Shown here piece by piece: positions 17,624 through 27,281 of a DNA stretch of 64,000 bases (position 1 is the stretch's first letter; each line of letters opens with the position of its first letter). Below the pieces are notes generated by a model. It worked only from the letters and a program-made list of their open reading frames with translations. It did no database searches and was not told the DNA's origin. The position numbers were made by a program, and so were the translations under genes. Origin of the DNA: Streptomyces phaeochromogenes (GTDB lineage Bacteria > Actinomycetota > Actinomycetes > Streptomycetales > Streptomycetaceae); assembly GCF_001418655.1 (NCBI RefSeq), contig NZ_LIQZ01000405.1:1-64000 (forward strand). The letters run 5' to 3'.

Positions 17624-20389
17624 ATGGACGAGCGGTACGAGGTCTACGCGCTGGCCGACAGGTTCTTCTACGAGACACCGGACCGGCTGACCGGAGAGGG
17701 GCGCGGCGAAGCGCCCGGCTACGAGACCGCCCGGCGGGCGGTGCCCGAGGGATGGCGGGCGGCCCGGATCGGGGACTGGCTGACGATGACCCCCGTCGAC
17801 GGGGAGGGCCGGCCACGGTCCGGCCCGGTCCAGGGGTGGAAGATCCACGCCTCGGCCACCCGGGAGAACGCGGAACGCATCGCGGCGGCCGTCTGGGACT
17901 ACTGCGTGCCCCGGCTGATCCCCTTCAAGTTCGTGCCGGGTCCGCATCTGCTGCATCTGCGGAACGTCAAGTACGCCGCCCGCGACGCGAGCGGCAAGTT
18001 CGTCACCGTCTATCCGGCGGACGAGAAGCAACTCCAGGTCGTGCTGGAGGAGTTGGGCGCCCTCCTGAAGGGCCTCGAAGGGCCGTACATCCTCACCGAC
18101 CTGCGCTGGAACGACGGTCCGCTGTATGTGCGCTACGGGGCGTTCGCGCGGTCCTTCGTCGTCGACGAGCGCGGCAGGCTGGTGCCCGCGGTGACGGACG
18201 GCGAGGGCCGGCTGGTATCGGACCGGCGGGCGCCCTCCTTCCAGGTGCCGGAGTGGGTGACCCTGCCCGCGTTCCTCGAACCGCAGCTCGCCGCGCGCAA
18301 CACGACGACGGTCGGTGAACTGCCGTACCGCATCGAGAAGGCGCTGCACTTCTCCAACGGCGGTGGCGTGTACTCAGGCGTCGACACCCGCGACGGAAGC
18401 AGGGTCGTCCTCAAGGAGGGCCGGCCGCACGCGGGGCTCGCCGCCGACGGGGCGGACGCCGTGGCCCGGCTCGCCCGGGAGAAGTACGCCCTGGAGCGGG
18501 TGTCCGGGCTCGGTGTCGTGCCCGAGGTGCGCGACTGGTTCCCGCTCGGCGACCACCGCTTCCTCGTCATGGACTTCCTGGAGGGCCGGCCACTCAACTC
18601 CTTCTTCGCCGAACGCCATCCGCTGCTCACCGCCGCCCCGGATCCCGCCGCCGTCGCCGACTACACGGCCTGGGCGCTGCGGGTTCACGGGCTGGTCGAG
18701 GCGGCGGTCGAGGCGGTGCACGCGCGTGGCATCGCCTTCAACGACCTGCACATGTTCAACATCATGGTCGCCCCCGACGAACAGTCGGTCGCGCTCCTCG
18801 ACTTCGAGGCGGCGGCGCCGATCGAGGAGGACGGTCGCCAAGTCGTCGCCCACCCCGGGTTCTTCGCACCGCCGGACCGGACGGGCGCGGACGTGGACCG
18901 GTACGCGCTGGCGTGCCTGCGGCTCGCGATGTTCATGCCGGTCACCACACTGTTCGTGATGGACCGCGCGAAGGCGGCGCACCTCGCCGAGATCATCACG
19001 GACCAATTCCCCGGCGTACCAAGGGAGTTCCTGGCCGAGGCGGTCGCCGAGATCACCCGGGACCCGGCGTCCCGCCCGGCCGCTTCGCCGACTGCTGCCG
19101 CCGCGACCTCACCCTCCCCCGCCACTGCTTCGCCGTCCTCCGCGGCCGTCCTGCCACCCCCCGCGGCCGTCCTGCCGTCCCGCGCGAACGCCTCGCCGTA
19201 CGCCGCACTCGCCGAGCCCGGTGACTGGCCCTACAGCCGCGACTCGATGGTCAAGGCGATCCTCGCCTCGGCCACGCCGGAACGCGACGACCGGCTCTTC
19301 CCCGGCGACATCGCCCAGTTCTCCGACGGCGGCGGACTCGGGCTCGCGTACGGGGCGGCGGGCGTGCTGTACGCCCTGGCGGAGACCGGCGCGGACCGGT
19401 ACGAGGAGGGCGAGCGCTGGCTGCTCGACCACACCGACCCGGTGCCGACGGGAACGCCGCTCGGCCTGTACGACGGTCTCGCGGGCGTCGCGTACGTCCT
19501 CGACCTGCTCGGGCACCGGCAGCGGGCACTGGACCTCGTCGACACCGTGCTCAAGGAGAAGTGGCGGAAGCTGTCCTCGGACCTGAAGGGCGGGCTCGCC
19601 GGGCTCGGCCTGGTGCTCGACCGGCTGGCGCGCACGACCGGGGAGCCGGAACTGGACCTCCGGGCGGCGGAGGTGGCGCGGATCCTCCGGGAGCGCCTGG
19701 CCGAGCCCGGGCCCGAGCCGAAGAAGCGCCGTGCCGGACTCCTCCGCGGCGCGAGCGGGCCCGCGCTGTTCCTGCTGCGCCGGTACGAGTCGACCGGTGA
19801 TCCCGAGCTGCTGGCATCGGCCGCCGAGGCGCTGCGACGGGACCTGGAGTGCTGCGTCGTCCAGCACGGCGGCGGCCTGGAGGTCGACGAGGGCCGACGC
19901 ACCATGCCCTACCTCGGCGACGGCAGCGCCGGAATCGGCCTGGTCGTCGACGACTACCTCGCGCACGCCGGCGGTGGCCGGAGCGAGGGCGGCCGAGCCG
20001 GGCACGGCCGGGGCGAGGACGACAGGCGCGCGAACGGCCAAGTCGCTCACGGCCCGGACGAGTTCGAGCGGGCCCGCTCGCAGATCCTGACCGCCGCCAC
20101 CTCCCGCTTCTACGCGCAGCCCGGACTGTTCCAGGGCCGGGCGGGCATGATCCTGCATCTGAGCCGCACCGGCGCCGACCCCGGGCAGGTCGCCGCGCAG
20201 ATCGCCGGGCTCGGCTGGTTCGCGATGCCCTACCAGGGCCAACTGGCCTTCCCCGGGCACCAGATGATGCGCCTCTCCATGGACCTGGGCACCGGAACGG
20301 CAGGGTGTCTGCTGGCGCTCGGCGCCGCCCTCGACGGTGCGGCCCTCGCCCATCTGCCGTTCCTGCCGCCGCTTCCACGGCGGCCCTGA
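17624..20389 (+). CDS. lanKC: Class III lanthionine synthetase (RamC/AmfT-like LanKC)
   Basis: A 921-residue trifunctional enzyme that phosphorylates, eliminates and cyclises Ser/Cys residues of the precursor at 20471. The N-terminal lyase-like part (1-220) contains FKFVPGPHLLHLRNVKY. The kinase-like domain (about 235-480) has an ATP lysine K264, catalytic loop FNDLHMFN (D374, N379) and DFE at 393-395 in place of DFG. An Ala/Pro/Ser-rich linker (about 483-533) precedes the LanC-like cyclase, which has G-rich helices but lacks the zinc ligands of class I/II cyclases, as expected for class III. ATG 17624 is chosen for GAGGGGA six bases upstream; longer in-frame starts lack one. Confidence 0.93.
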   Translation: MDERYEVYALADRFFYETPDRLTGEGRGEAPGYETARRAVPEGWRAARIGDWLTMTPVDGEGRPRSGPVQGWKIHASATRENAERIAAAVWDYCVPRLIPFKFVPGPHLLHLRNVKYAARDASGKFVTVYPADEKQLQVVLEELGALLKGLEGPYILTDLRWNDGPLYVRYGAFARSFVVDERGRLVPAVTDGEGRLVSDRRAPSFQVPEWVTLPAFLEPQLAARNTTTVGELPYRIEKALHFSNGGGVYSGVDTRDGSRVVLKEGRPHAGLAADGADAVARLAREKYALERVSGLGVVPEVRDWFPLGDHRFLVMDFLEGRPLNSFFAERHPLLTAAPDPAAVADYTAWALRVHGLVEAAVEAVHARGIAFNDLHMFNIMVAPDEQSVALLDFEAAAPIEEDGRQVVAHPGFFAPPDRTGADVDRYALACLRLAMFMPVTTLFVMDRAKAAHLAEIITDQFPGVPREFLAEAVAEITRDPASRPAASPTAAAATSPSPATASPSSAAVLPPPAAVLPSRANASPYAALAEPGDWPYSRDSMVKAILASATPERDDRLFPGDIAQFSDGGGLGLAYGAAGVLYALAETGADRYEEGERWLLDHTDPVPTGTPLGLYDGLAGVAYVLDLLGHRQRALDLVDTVLKEKWRKLSSDLKGGLAGLGLVLDRLARTTGEPELDLRAAEVARILRERLAEPGPEPKKRRAGLLRGASGPALFLLRRYESTGDPELLASAAEALRRDLECCVVQHGGGLEVDEGRRTMPYLGDGSAGIGLVVDDYLAHAGGGRSEGGRAGHGRGEDDRRANGQVAHGPDEFERARSQILTAATSRFYAQPGLFQGRAGMILHLSRTGADPGQVAAQIAGLGWFAMPYQGQLAFPGHQMMRLSMDLGTGTAGCLLALGAALDGAALAHLPFLPPLPRRP

Positions 20390-20470
20390 GACGCGGTTCC
20401 GCCGTCCGGCGGAGTCGTGACACCAAACCCCGTCCCCACAGGGCGACTTCACAGAGAAAAGGACATCACC

Positions 20471-20587
20471 ATGGCACTTCTCGACCTGCAGACGATGGAA
20501 TCCGACGAGCAGACGGACGGCGGCGCGAACAGCACCCTCAGCCTGCTCTCGTGCATCAGCGCGGCCAGCGTCACCCTGTGTCTCTGA
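20471..20587 (+). CDS. amfS: SapB/AmfS-type class III lanthipeptide precursor
   Basis: A 38-residue precursor, too short for usual ORF cut-offs. The leader begins MALLDLQTME, matching the LLDLQ recognition motif of AmfS/RamS leaders. The core holds two copies of S-x-x-S-x3-C: Ser21/Ser24/Cys28 and Ser30/Ser33/Cys37, each expected to form a lanthionine (or labionin-type) ring. Ser27 lies inside ring one and may stay unmodified or dehydrate. Only Ile29 separates the rings, against two residues in SapB and AmfS. AAAAGGA precedes the ATG by nine bases. It lies 81 bases after LanKC. The product is predicted to be a surfactant morphogen aiding aerial hyphae. Confidence 0.93.
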   Translation: MALLDLQTMESDEQTDGGANSTLSLLSCISAASVTLCL

Positions 20588-22386
20588 CAGCACCGCGTTC
20601 TCACGGCTCCGGGCGGTTCCCGATCCCCAGTGGGGAGGGGCCGCCCGGGGCCTCGCACGGCGGTGCGCTGTTGCGCGCGGCAACCCGGCACAGCGGCTTC
20701 CGCTGCGCGGCCCTCGCCTTCCTGTCCCTGGCCGGGACAGCAGCGGGCCTGCTGCTGCCTGCCGCGCTGGGCCGGGCGCTCGACGCCATGCTGGCGGCCC
20801 CCTCCCGGGCCACCAACTGGGTGCTCTACTGCACGGCCTTGATGCTGGTGCTCGCCGTGCTCGACGCGTGCGAGACCGTACTGGGCGCGACCACGAACGC
20901 CCGCGCCACGGCGTGGCTGCGCGAGCGGCTCACCGGACATGTACTGGACGTGGGACCGCGGGCCGGGCACCGCTTCGGGCCGGGTGAACTCGTCGCGCGC
21001 CTCGTCGGCAACGCCGCGCAGGCCGGAACGGCCCCCGCCACACTGGCAGGGCTCTTCGCCGCGCTGGCCGCTCCGCTCGGGGCGGTCGTGGCGCTCTGGC
21101 TGATCGATCCCCGGCTGGCACTCGTGTTCCTGGGCGGGGTGCCCGTCGTCGTGGCGGTGCTCCGGGCCTTCGCGCGCAACTCCTCGCGGTGCGTGGCGCG
21201 TTACCAGGAAGCGCAGGGGCGGATCGCGGGCGCGCTGGCGGAGGCGATCGGCGGCACGCGCACCATCGCGGCGGGCGGTACCGCCGACAAGGAGGTGGCG
21301 CGGATCCTGCGGCCACTGCCCGAACTGTCCCGCGAGGGCCACCGGATGTGGCGAGTCCAGGGGCGTGCCGCCGCACAGGCCGTCGGGGTGGCGCCGCTGC
21401 TGCAGATCGTGGTGCTGGCCACGGCCGGGCTGCTCCTCACCCAACACCGGCTCTCCGTCGGTGAGTTGCTCGCCGCCTCCCGGTACGCCGTACTGGCGAC
21501 CGGCGTCGGCGTGCTCGTCGGCCGGCTCGGCGGGCTGATCGAGGCCCGGGCTTCGGCACGCCGACTCGGCGAGGTGCTGGACGAGCCGGAGACCGCGTAC
21601 GGGACACGCCATCTCCCGCCGGGGCAGGGAAAGTTGGAGCTGCGCGCGGTGGCCGCCCGGAACCGCGACGGCCGTACCGTGCTGGACGGTGTCGACCTCG
21701 TCGTGCCCGGCGGAACCACCATGGCCGTCGTCGGGCGCTCGGGTGCGGGCAAATCCCTGCTGGCCGCGCTCGCCGGGCGGCTGGCCGACCCGGACTCCGG
21801 CGAGGTGCTCCTCGACGGGGTACCGCTTCGCGAACTGGACCGACCCACACTGCGACACGCGATCGGCTACGCCTTCGAACGCCCCGCCCTGCTCGGCGAG
21901 ACCGTCGAGGACACGATCGGCTTCGGCCACCCGACACCGCACCCGGACCGGGTCCGGGAGGCCGCCCGAACCGCCCGCGCCGACGACTTCGTACGCCGTC
22001 TCCCCCACGGCTACGCGACACCCTGCGCCGCGGCCCCCCTGTCCGGCGGTGAGGCCCAACGCCTCGGTCTGGCAAGGGCGTTCGCACGCGGCGGGCGGCT
22101 GCTGATCCTGGACGACGCGCTGTCGAGCCTCGACACGGTGACGGAACACCACGTCACGGAGGCACTCTTCCGGCGCACACCGGGGTACGGCCGCCTGGTC
22201 GTCGCCCACCGGGCATCGACAGCCGCCCGGGCGGACTCGGTGGCCTGGCTGGACGGTGGGCGGGTGCGGGCCGTCGGCCGGCATGCGGAGTTGTGGGCAC
22301 AGCCCGGATACCGGGCCGTGTTCGGGAGCGATACGGGCGACAAGGCCAACCACACAGGCGACGAGCGGAACGGAGGGAGTTCGTGA
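20578..22386 (+). CDS. ABC transporter permease/ATPase for class III lanthipeptide (RamA/AmfB-like)
   Basis: A ~602-residue half-transporter: six-helix membrane domain (about 30-320) followed by an ATPase. Walker A is GRSGAGKS (386-393), the signature is LSGGE (488-492), and Walker B is LLILDDALSSLD. It pairs with the next gene to export the modified peptide. The GTG at 20578 overlaps the precursor's last codons and has no ribosome site, so translation may be coupled; a TTG at 20671 behind GGGGAGGGG is the alternative. The stop overlaps the next GTG as GTGA. This protein is not a C39-type exporter, so leader removal must be done elsewhere. Confidence 0.87.
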   Translation: MSLTAPRSHGSGRFPIPSGEGPPGASHGGALLRAATRHSGFRCAALAFLSLAGTAAGLLLPAALGRALDAMLAAPSRATNWVLYCTALMLVLAVLDACETVLGATTNARATAWLRERLTGHVLDVGPRAGHRFGPGELVARLVGNAAQAGTAPATLAGLFAALAAPLGAVVALWLIDPRLALVFLGGVPVVVAVLRAFARNSSRCVARYQEAQGRIAGALAEAIGGTRTIAAGGTADKEVARILRPLPELSREGHRMWRVQGRAAAQAVGVAPLLQIVVLATAGLLLTQHRLSVGELLAASRYAVLATGVGVLVGRLGGLIEARASARRLGEVLDEPETAYGTRHLPPGQGKLELRAVAARNRDGRTVLDGVDLVVPGGTTMAVVGRSGAGKSLLAALAGRLADPDSGEVLLDGVPLRELDRPTLRHAIGYAFERPALLGETVEDTIGFGHPTPHPDRVREAARTARADDFVRRLPHGYATPCAAAPLSGGEAQRLGLARAFARGGRLLILDDALSSLDTVTEHHVTEALFRRTPGYGRLVVAHRASTAARADSVAWLDGGRVRAVGRHAELWAQPGYRAVFGSDTGDKANHTGDERNGGSS

Positions 22387-24404
22387 GCGGGGACCCGCCG
22401 GTCGACCTGCGGCCCGGAGGCGAGCCGCCGCCTGGCGCCCGCCGCCCCGGCGCCACCACCTCGGACAGGCACAACAGCGTCCACCGGCGCGGGCTCCGCT
22501 TCCTCCGGGCCAGGCAGCGCGTGGTCGGGCGGCTCGCCGCGTGGTCCGTGCTGGAGACGGCGCAGACCTTCCTCACCGGGTACGCGCTGGCGCGGGCCCT
22601 CGACGCCGGGTTCCTGGCCGGTCGGGTGGACGTCGGGCTCGGCTGGCTCGCGACGGCCGCTCTCGCCGTGGTCGTCGGGGCGTACGGGACCGGGCGGGTC
22701 TACGGGGCCGTGGCCGCGCTGGTCGAGCCGTTGCGGGACCGGCTCGTGCGGCACGTGGTCGAGCGCGGGGTGTGGGACGCCGACCGGGGCGCGCTGTCCC
22801 GGCTCACCCAGCAGGTGGAGATCGCCCGGGACACCTTCGCCGGACTGGTGATGGTGTCGCGCTCGTTCGTGTTCACCGCCGCCGGCGCCCTGATCGGCCT
22901 CTTCTCGCTCGCGCCGCCGCTGCTGCTCGTGGTGGCGCCACCACTCGCGGCCGGGGTCGCCCTGTTCGCCCTGACACTGCGTCCGCTGACCCGCCGCCAG
23001 GAGGCCTTCCTCGTCGCCGACGAGGAACTCGCCGACCGACTCGGCACGGTCTGCCCGGGATTGCGGGACATCACGGCCGCCGGTGCCGAGGACCAGGTCG
23101 CAGCCGACGCGGGGGCGCTCATCGCGGCCGAGCAGTACGCCGCGCGGTCCCTGGCCCGCTGGGGCGTCCTGCGGGTGGTGGCCCTGGCGATCGGCGGACA
23201 GCTCCCGATCGTCCTCCTGCTCGCGACCGCGCCCTGGCTCCTCGCACACGGGGTCACCCCCGGCGCGCTGGTGGGCGCCCTCGCCTATGTCACGCAGTCC
23301 CTGCTCCCGGCCCTCCAGAACCTGATCCACGGCCTGGGCACGAGCGGCTCCCGGCTGGCGGTCGTCCTCCGCCGACTCGCACCGGACACTCCGGCACCCA
23401 CGAACGCTCCCGCCCCTGCCCCTGCCGCCGCTCCGGACACGACATCCGCACAGGGCGCCGCGCCGCCCGGCCAACCCGCCGCCGTCACCCTCTCCTCCCT
23501 CACCCTCTCCTCCCTCACCTTCGCCTACGGTCCCGCCAGCGAGCCGGTGATCGACGGCCTCGACCTGTCCGTCCCCCACGGCACCCACCTGGCGATCGTG
23601 GGCCCCAGCGGCATCGGCAAGTCCACGCTCACCGCCCTCATGGCCGGGCTCCTCACGCCGACCCGGGGATCCGTCGACGTACACCCGGCGCCCGACGGCC
23701 CCGACCCCGGCCACCCCGGGCACCCCATCCGCGTACTGATCCCGCAGGAGGCGTACGTCTTCACGGGGACGCTCGCCGAGAACCTCGGCCAGTTGCGGCC
23801 GGACCCCGTGCCCGAGCGGGAGCTGCTGGCCGCGGCCGAGGCCCTCGGGCTGGGCGCGCTGCTCGACAGGCTGGGCGGGCCGACGGCCGAGGTCGACCCC
23901 GGGACCCTGTCCTCGGGCGAGCGCCAGCTCGTCGCGCTGACCCGCGCCTACCTCGCGCGGGCCCCCCTCGCCCTGCTGGACGAGGCGACCTGTCACCTGG
24001 ACCCGGCGGCCGAGGAGCGCGTGGAGCGCGCCTTCGCCCGGCGGGGCGGCACCCTCGTGGTCGTGGCGCACCGCATCAGCTCTGCCCTCCGCGCCGACCG
24101 GGTACTGGTCATGGACGGCCGGCGGACCACGTACGGCAGCCACGGCGACCTGCTGGGGCGGTCCCCCCTCTACCGCGACCTGGTCGGTGCCTGGTCGCCG
24201 GCCGGCGGAGCGCCGGCCGCTCCGGCCGCCCATCGGCCGGGGACGTCACACCCAGCCCTCCCCCTGCGAGATCCGGATGGCGTCGACACGGTTGCGGGCG
24301 CCGGTCTTCCGCGTGATCGCCGCCATGTAGTTGCGTACGGTCCCGTTGGACAGATGAAGACTTCCGGCGATCTCCGCGACGGAGGCACCCTCGGCGGCCA
24401 GTGA
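22383..24404 (+). CDS. ABC transporter permease/ATPase for class III lanthipeptide (RamB/AmfA-like)
   Basis: A 673-residue half-transporter, partner of the preceding gene. The membrane domain covers about 45-310. An Ala/Pro-rich linker (about 335-370) precedes the ATPase, whose Walker A is GPSGIGKST (407-415) and signature LSSGE. The GTG start has GGAGGGAG ten bases upstream and overlaps the previous stop. The last ~55 residues extend past the normal ABC end and run antisense through the RamR-like gene, overlapping it by 159 bp; this tail is low in structure and may be dispensable. Confidence 0.87.
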   Translation: MSGDPPVDLRPGGEPPPGARRPGATTSDRHNSVHRRGLRFLRARQRVVGRLAAWSVLETAQTFLTGYALARALDAGFLAGRVDVGLGWLATAALAVVVGAYGTGRVYGAVAALVEPLRDRLVRHVVERGVWDADRGALSRLTQQVEIARDTFAGLVMVSRSFVFTAAGALIGLFSLAPPLLLVVAPPLAAGVALFALTLRPLTRRQEAFLVADEELADRLGTVCPGLRDITAAGAEDQVAADAGALIAAEQYAARSLARWGVLRVVALAIGGQLPIVLLLATAPWLLAHGVTPGALVGALAYVTQSLLPALQNLIHGLGTSGSRLAVVLRRLAPDTPAPTNAPAPAPAAAPDTTSAQGAAPPGQPAAVTLSSLTLSSLTFAYGPASEPVIDGLDLSVPHGTHLAIVGPSGIGKSTLTALMAGLLTPTRGSVDVHPAPDGPDPGHPGHPIRVLIPQEAYVFTGTLAENLGQLRPDPVPERELLAAAEALGLGALLDRLGGPTAEVDPGTLSSGERQLVALTRAYLARAPLALLDEATCHLDPAAEERVERAFARRGGTLVVVAHRISSALRADRVLVMDGRRTTYGSHGDLLGRSPLYRDLVGAWSPAGGAPAAPAAHRPGTSHPALPLRDPDGVDTVAGAGLPRDRRHVVAYGPVGQMKTSGDLRDGGTLGGQ

Positions 24405-24848
24405 CAGCACGCTCAGCTCCCTGCTGGTCAGCGGCATCCGGGCAGCTCTGAGGAAGCCGAAGCCGAGCGAGTCGTCGACGAAGCGTTCGCCCGCGGCCAC
24501 CCGCCGTATCGCGGAGACCAGCCGCTCCGGCGAGCCCTCCTTGTCGACGTAGCCGAGCGCCCCGGCGTCGAACGCTCGCCGCAGGAGACCGGGTCTTCGC
24601 GCCGTGGCCAGCACCAGCAGGCGAGGGTCCGCCGTGCCCCGCCCGCACAGGTCGCCGAGCGGCGGCATCTCGTGCGAGTCGACGCGTTCGAGATCCGCCG
24701 CGCAGACGTCGGGCCGCAGCGATCGGGCGCTCCCGGACGCACCGCGCCACTCGGCGTCGAACACCGTCAAGTCGGATACACGGCGCAGCCACTCCGCCAG
24801 GACCGACCGCACCAGACACACGTCGTGCACCAGAAGCACCCGGATCAC
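24246..24848 (-). CDS. RamR/AmfR-like atypical response regulator (LuxR-type HTH)
   Basis: A 200-residue regulator with a receiver-like domain (1-120) and a LuxR-type HTH (about 135-195, LTSRELSVLSLAAEGASVAEIA). The usual acidic pair of receivers is replaced by His-Asp in VLLVHD, a feature I associate with RamR/AmfR proteins, so it is probably active without a cognate kinase. The GTG start has GAAGGGA five bases upstream. Unlike the S. coelicolor ram locus as I know it, this gene is convergent with the transporter genes. It is predicted to activate the LanKC operon. Confidence 0.88.
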   Translation of the reverse strand: MIRVLLVHDVCLVRSVLAEWLRRVSDLTVFDAEWRGASGSARSLRPDVCAADLERVDSHEMPPLGDLCGRGTADPRLLVLATARRPGLLRRAFDAGALGYVDKEGSPERLVSAIRRVAAGERFVDDSLGFGFLRAARMPLTSRELSVLSLAAEGASVAEIAGSLHLSNGTVRNYMAAITRKTGARNRVDAIRISQGEGWV

Positions 24849-25104
24849 GTCCGTCCCTTCCCCCTCCCCCTGCCGATTCCGTCGTGCTCTGCGCGTGTGC
24901 CCAATGACAGGCGCGTCCCACTTCTCTCCTGTCCCGGGCGTGAAGAACCGGCCATGGTCGGTGACCGAGGCGCCGAGGACGGTGCCGGTGGCGTCGAAGC
25001 CGGTGGCCGTGGCGCCCCGGGCCCCTCGCCGTGCGGGAACCGCCCTCCCGGGGGAGCCTTGTGCCCTGGGCTCCTTCGCGTGTCCGTGGGAGGAGGTGGT
25101 CGGC

Positions 25105-27267
25105 GTGTCCGACTGGCACGTGTCCGGGCAGGGACGGGACGCCGCCCCGCCGCCGGTCGGCCGGCCGTTGCTGTCGCTGACGCTCGCCGCGCTCATGGAC
25201 GACGTGCACGCGCACTCGGGCGCGGTGTATCTGCTCACTCCCGGCGAGCCGGTCCTTGAGATGGCGGTGATGGCCGGGCTGCCCAGGGCCTTCGCGGCGC
25301 CCTGGGAGCGGGTGGGCCTGAGCGCGCCGATCCCGGTGGCGGAGGCGGCGCGCGACCGGCGGCTCGTGTGGGTGAGCGGTGAGGAGGACATGGCCCGCCA
25401 CTATCCGCGGATCGCCGTCGTCCTGCCGTACCCGTTCGCGCTGGCCGCGCTGCCGGTGGCGACCGACCGGGCCACCTACGGGGCGGTCTTCGTGACCTGG
25501 CCCGGCTCGCACCCCCCGGAGCTGTCCGACCGGGAGCGGGACCATCTCATCGCCGCCTGTGACCGGCTCGCGCTGCGCCTGGAGCGGGCCGTCGAGGAGG
25601 GCCGGCCGATTCATCCCGAGCCTGATCTGATCGCTCCGGCGTCGGTGGCGACCGTGGCCGGAACACTCGGCGCGGTGGAGGCGGTGCGGATGGTGGCGCG
25701 GCTGCCGTACGGGCTCTGCGCGCTCGATCTGCACGGCCGGATCAGCTTCGCCAACGCGGCGGCGGCCGACCTGCTCGGCCTGCCGGTCAGCGGGCTGCTC
25801 GGCACCCAGCTGTGGGCGACCGTGCCGTGGCTCAACGATCCGGTCTACGAGGACCGCTACCGGGCCGCGCTGCTCAGCCAGCAGGCGACGTCGTTCGTGG
25901 CGCTCCGGCCGCCCTCGGACTGGCTGTCGTTCCGGCTCTATCCCAGTACGAACGGGCTGAGCCTGCGCATCACCCGGGCGCGGGCCGTGGCGCGGGAGGG
26001 CCCTGCGGGCTTCCGGCACGCCGACACCGGCACGCGCCTCGTGACCATCTCGCAGGTGCTGAGCCTGGCCGGGGCGCTCACCGAGGCGGTCGGTGTGCAG
26101 GACGTGGTGCAGCTGGTCGCGGACGAGATCGCGCCCGCCGTCGGCAGCCAGGCGCTGGTGCTCCTCGGCTCCCAAGCGGGCCGACTGCACGTCCTCGGGC
26201 ACCGCGGCTATCCGGATCCGCATGTCGTGGAGCGCTTCGACGGGATGCCGCTGACCGACCAGACACCCGGGGCGCACGCGCTGAGAAGCGGTGTGCCGAC
26301 CTTCTTCGACTCGCGTCAGCAGTTGGAGCGCCTGTACCCGGCCCGGAACGCCACGCCCGACGGCATGGCGGCCTGGGCGTTCCTGCCGCTCATCGCGTCC
26401 GGGCGGCCGGTGGGCACCTGTGTCCTCGCGTACGCCGACCCGCATCCCTTCCCGGCCGACGAGCGCGCCGTGCTGACCAGCCTCAGCGGGCTGATCGCGC
26501 AGGCGCTGGAACGGGCCCGTCTCTACGACGCCAAGCACCAGCTGGCGCACGGTCTGCAGGCCGCGCTCCTGCCGCACTCGCTGCCGTCCCTGCCCGGCAT
26601 CGAGGCGGCTGCCCGCTATCTGCCCGCGACCCAGGGCATGGAGATCGGCGGGGACTTCTACGACCTGGTGCCGACGGGCGGCGAGGGCGCGACCGGCGGC
26701 CAGGCCGCGGCGGTGATCGGGGACGTGCAGGGCCACAACGTCACCGCGGCCGGCCTGATGGGTCAGATCCGTACCGCCGTACGTGCCTACACGACCGTCG
26801 GCCAGCCGCCCGGGGAGGTCATGAGCAGCACCAACCGGCTGCTGATCGACCTGGGTACGGAACTCTTCGCGAGCTGTGTCTATCTGCGTCTGGACCCGGC
26901 GCACGGGCAGCTCGTGATGGCCCGGGCGGGGCATCCGCCACCCCTGCTGAGAAAGCCGGACGGGAAGGTACGGGTCCTCGACCTGGCCGGCGGGCCGCTG
27001 CTCGGCATCGACCCGGCCGCCACCTATCCGACCACCGACGTCGCGCTGCCGCCCGGGTCACTGCTCGCCCTCTACACCGACGGGCTCATCGAGTCCCCCG
27101 GCGTCGACATCGAGGACGCCCTGGCCGGGCTGGCCCAACGCCTCAGCGAGATCGGCGACCGCCCCCTCGACGAGGTGGCCGACTCCCTCGTGGAACACAG
27201 CGGAACAGCGGAACAACGGGTGGACGACGTGGCCCTGCTGCTGCTCCGCGCCCGCCCCACGTCGTAA
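25105..27267 (+). CDS. GAF/PAS-SpoIIE (PP2C-type) phosphatase
   Basis: A 720-residue cytoplasmic phosphatase. In order: GAF-like (about 20-165), PAS-like (190-300, GLCALDLHGRISFANAAAAD), a second GAF (about 320-470) and the PP2C/SpoIIE domain (about 490-718) with GGDFYDL and VIGDVQGHN metal sites and YTDGLIES. It lacks the C-terminal ATPase found in the paralogue at 13784, so it can only dephosphorylate. GTG 25105 is chosen because GGAGGAGG lies about eight bases upstream; the frame is open further back without a ribosome site. It is divergent from the RamR-like gene. Its STAS target is unknown. Confidence 0.88.
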   Translation: MSDWHVSGQGRDAAPPPVGRPLLSLTLAALMDDVHAHSGAVYLLTPGEPVLEMAVMAGLPRAFAAPWERVGLSAPIPVAEAARDRRLVWVSGEEDMARHYPRIAVVLPYPFALAALPVATDRATYGAVFVTWPGSHPPELSDRERDHLIAACDRLALRLERAVEEGRPIHPEPDLIAPASVATVAGTLGAVEAVRMVARLPYGLCALDLHGRISFANAAAADLLGLPVSGLLGTQLWATVPWLNDPVYEDRYRAALLSQQATSFVALRPPSDWLSFRLYPSTNGLSLRITRARAVAREGPAGFRHADTGTRLVTISQVLSLAGALTEAVGVQDVVQLVADEIAPAVGSQALVLLGSQAGRLHVLGHRGYPDPHVVERFDGMPLTDQTPGAHALRSGVPTFFDSRQQLERLYPARNATPDGMAAWAFLPLIASGRPVGTCVLAYADPHPFPADERAVLTSLSGLIAQALERARLYDAKHQLAHGLQAALLPHSLPSLPGIEAAARYLPATQGMEIGGDFYDLVPTGGEGATGGQAAAVIGDVQGHNVTAAGLMGQIRTAVRAYTTVGQPPGEVMSSTNRLLIDLGTELFASCVYLRLDPAHGQLVMARAGHPPPLLRKPDGKVRVLDLAGGPLLGIDPAATYPTTDVALPPGSLLALYTDGLIESPGVDIEDALAGLAQRLSEIGDRPLDEVADSLVEHSGTAEQRVDDVALLLLRARPTS

Positions 27268-27281
27268 GGGGCCGCGGCCCT

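Noticed and set aside
22011-24233. A 740-codon minus-strand frame opposite the second lanthipeptide transporter
   Set aside because: Gly/Arg/Gln-rich shadow with no ribosome site.
24109-26934. A 941-codon open frame on the minus strand
   Set aside because: Antisense to the SpoIIE phosphatase and out of frame with the RamR-like gene; no domain.
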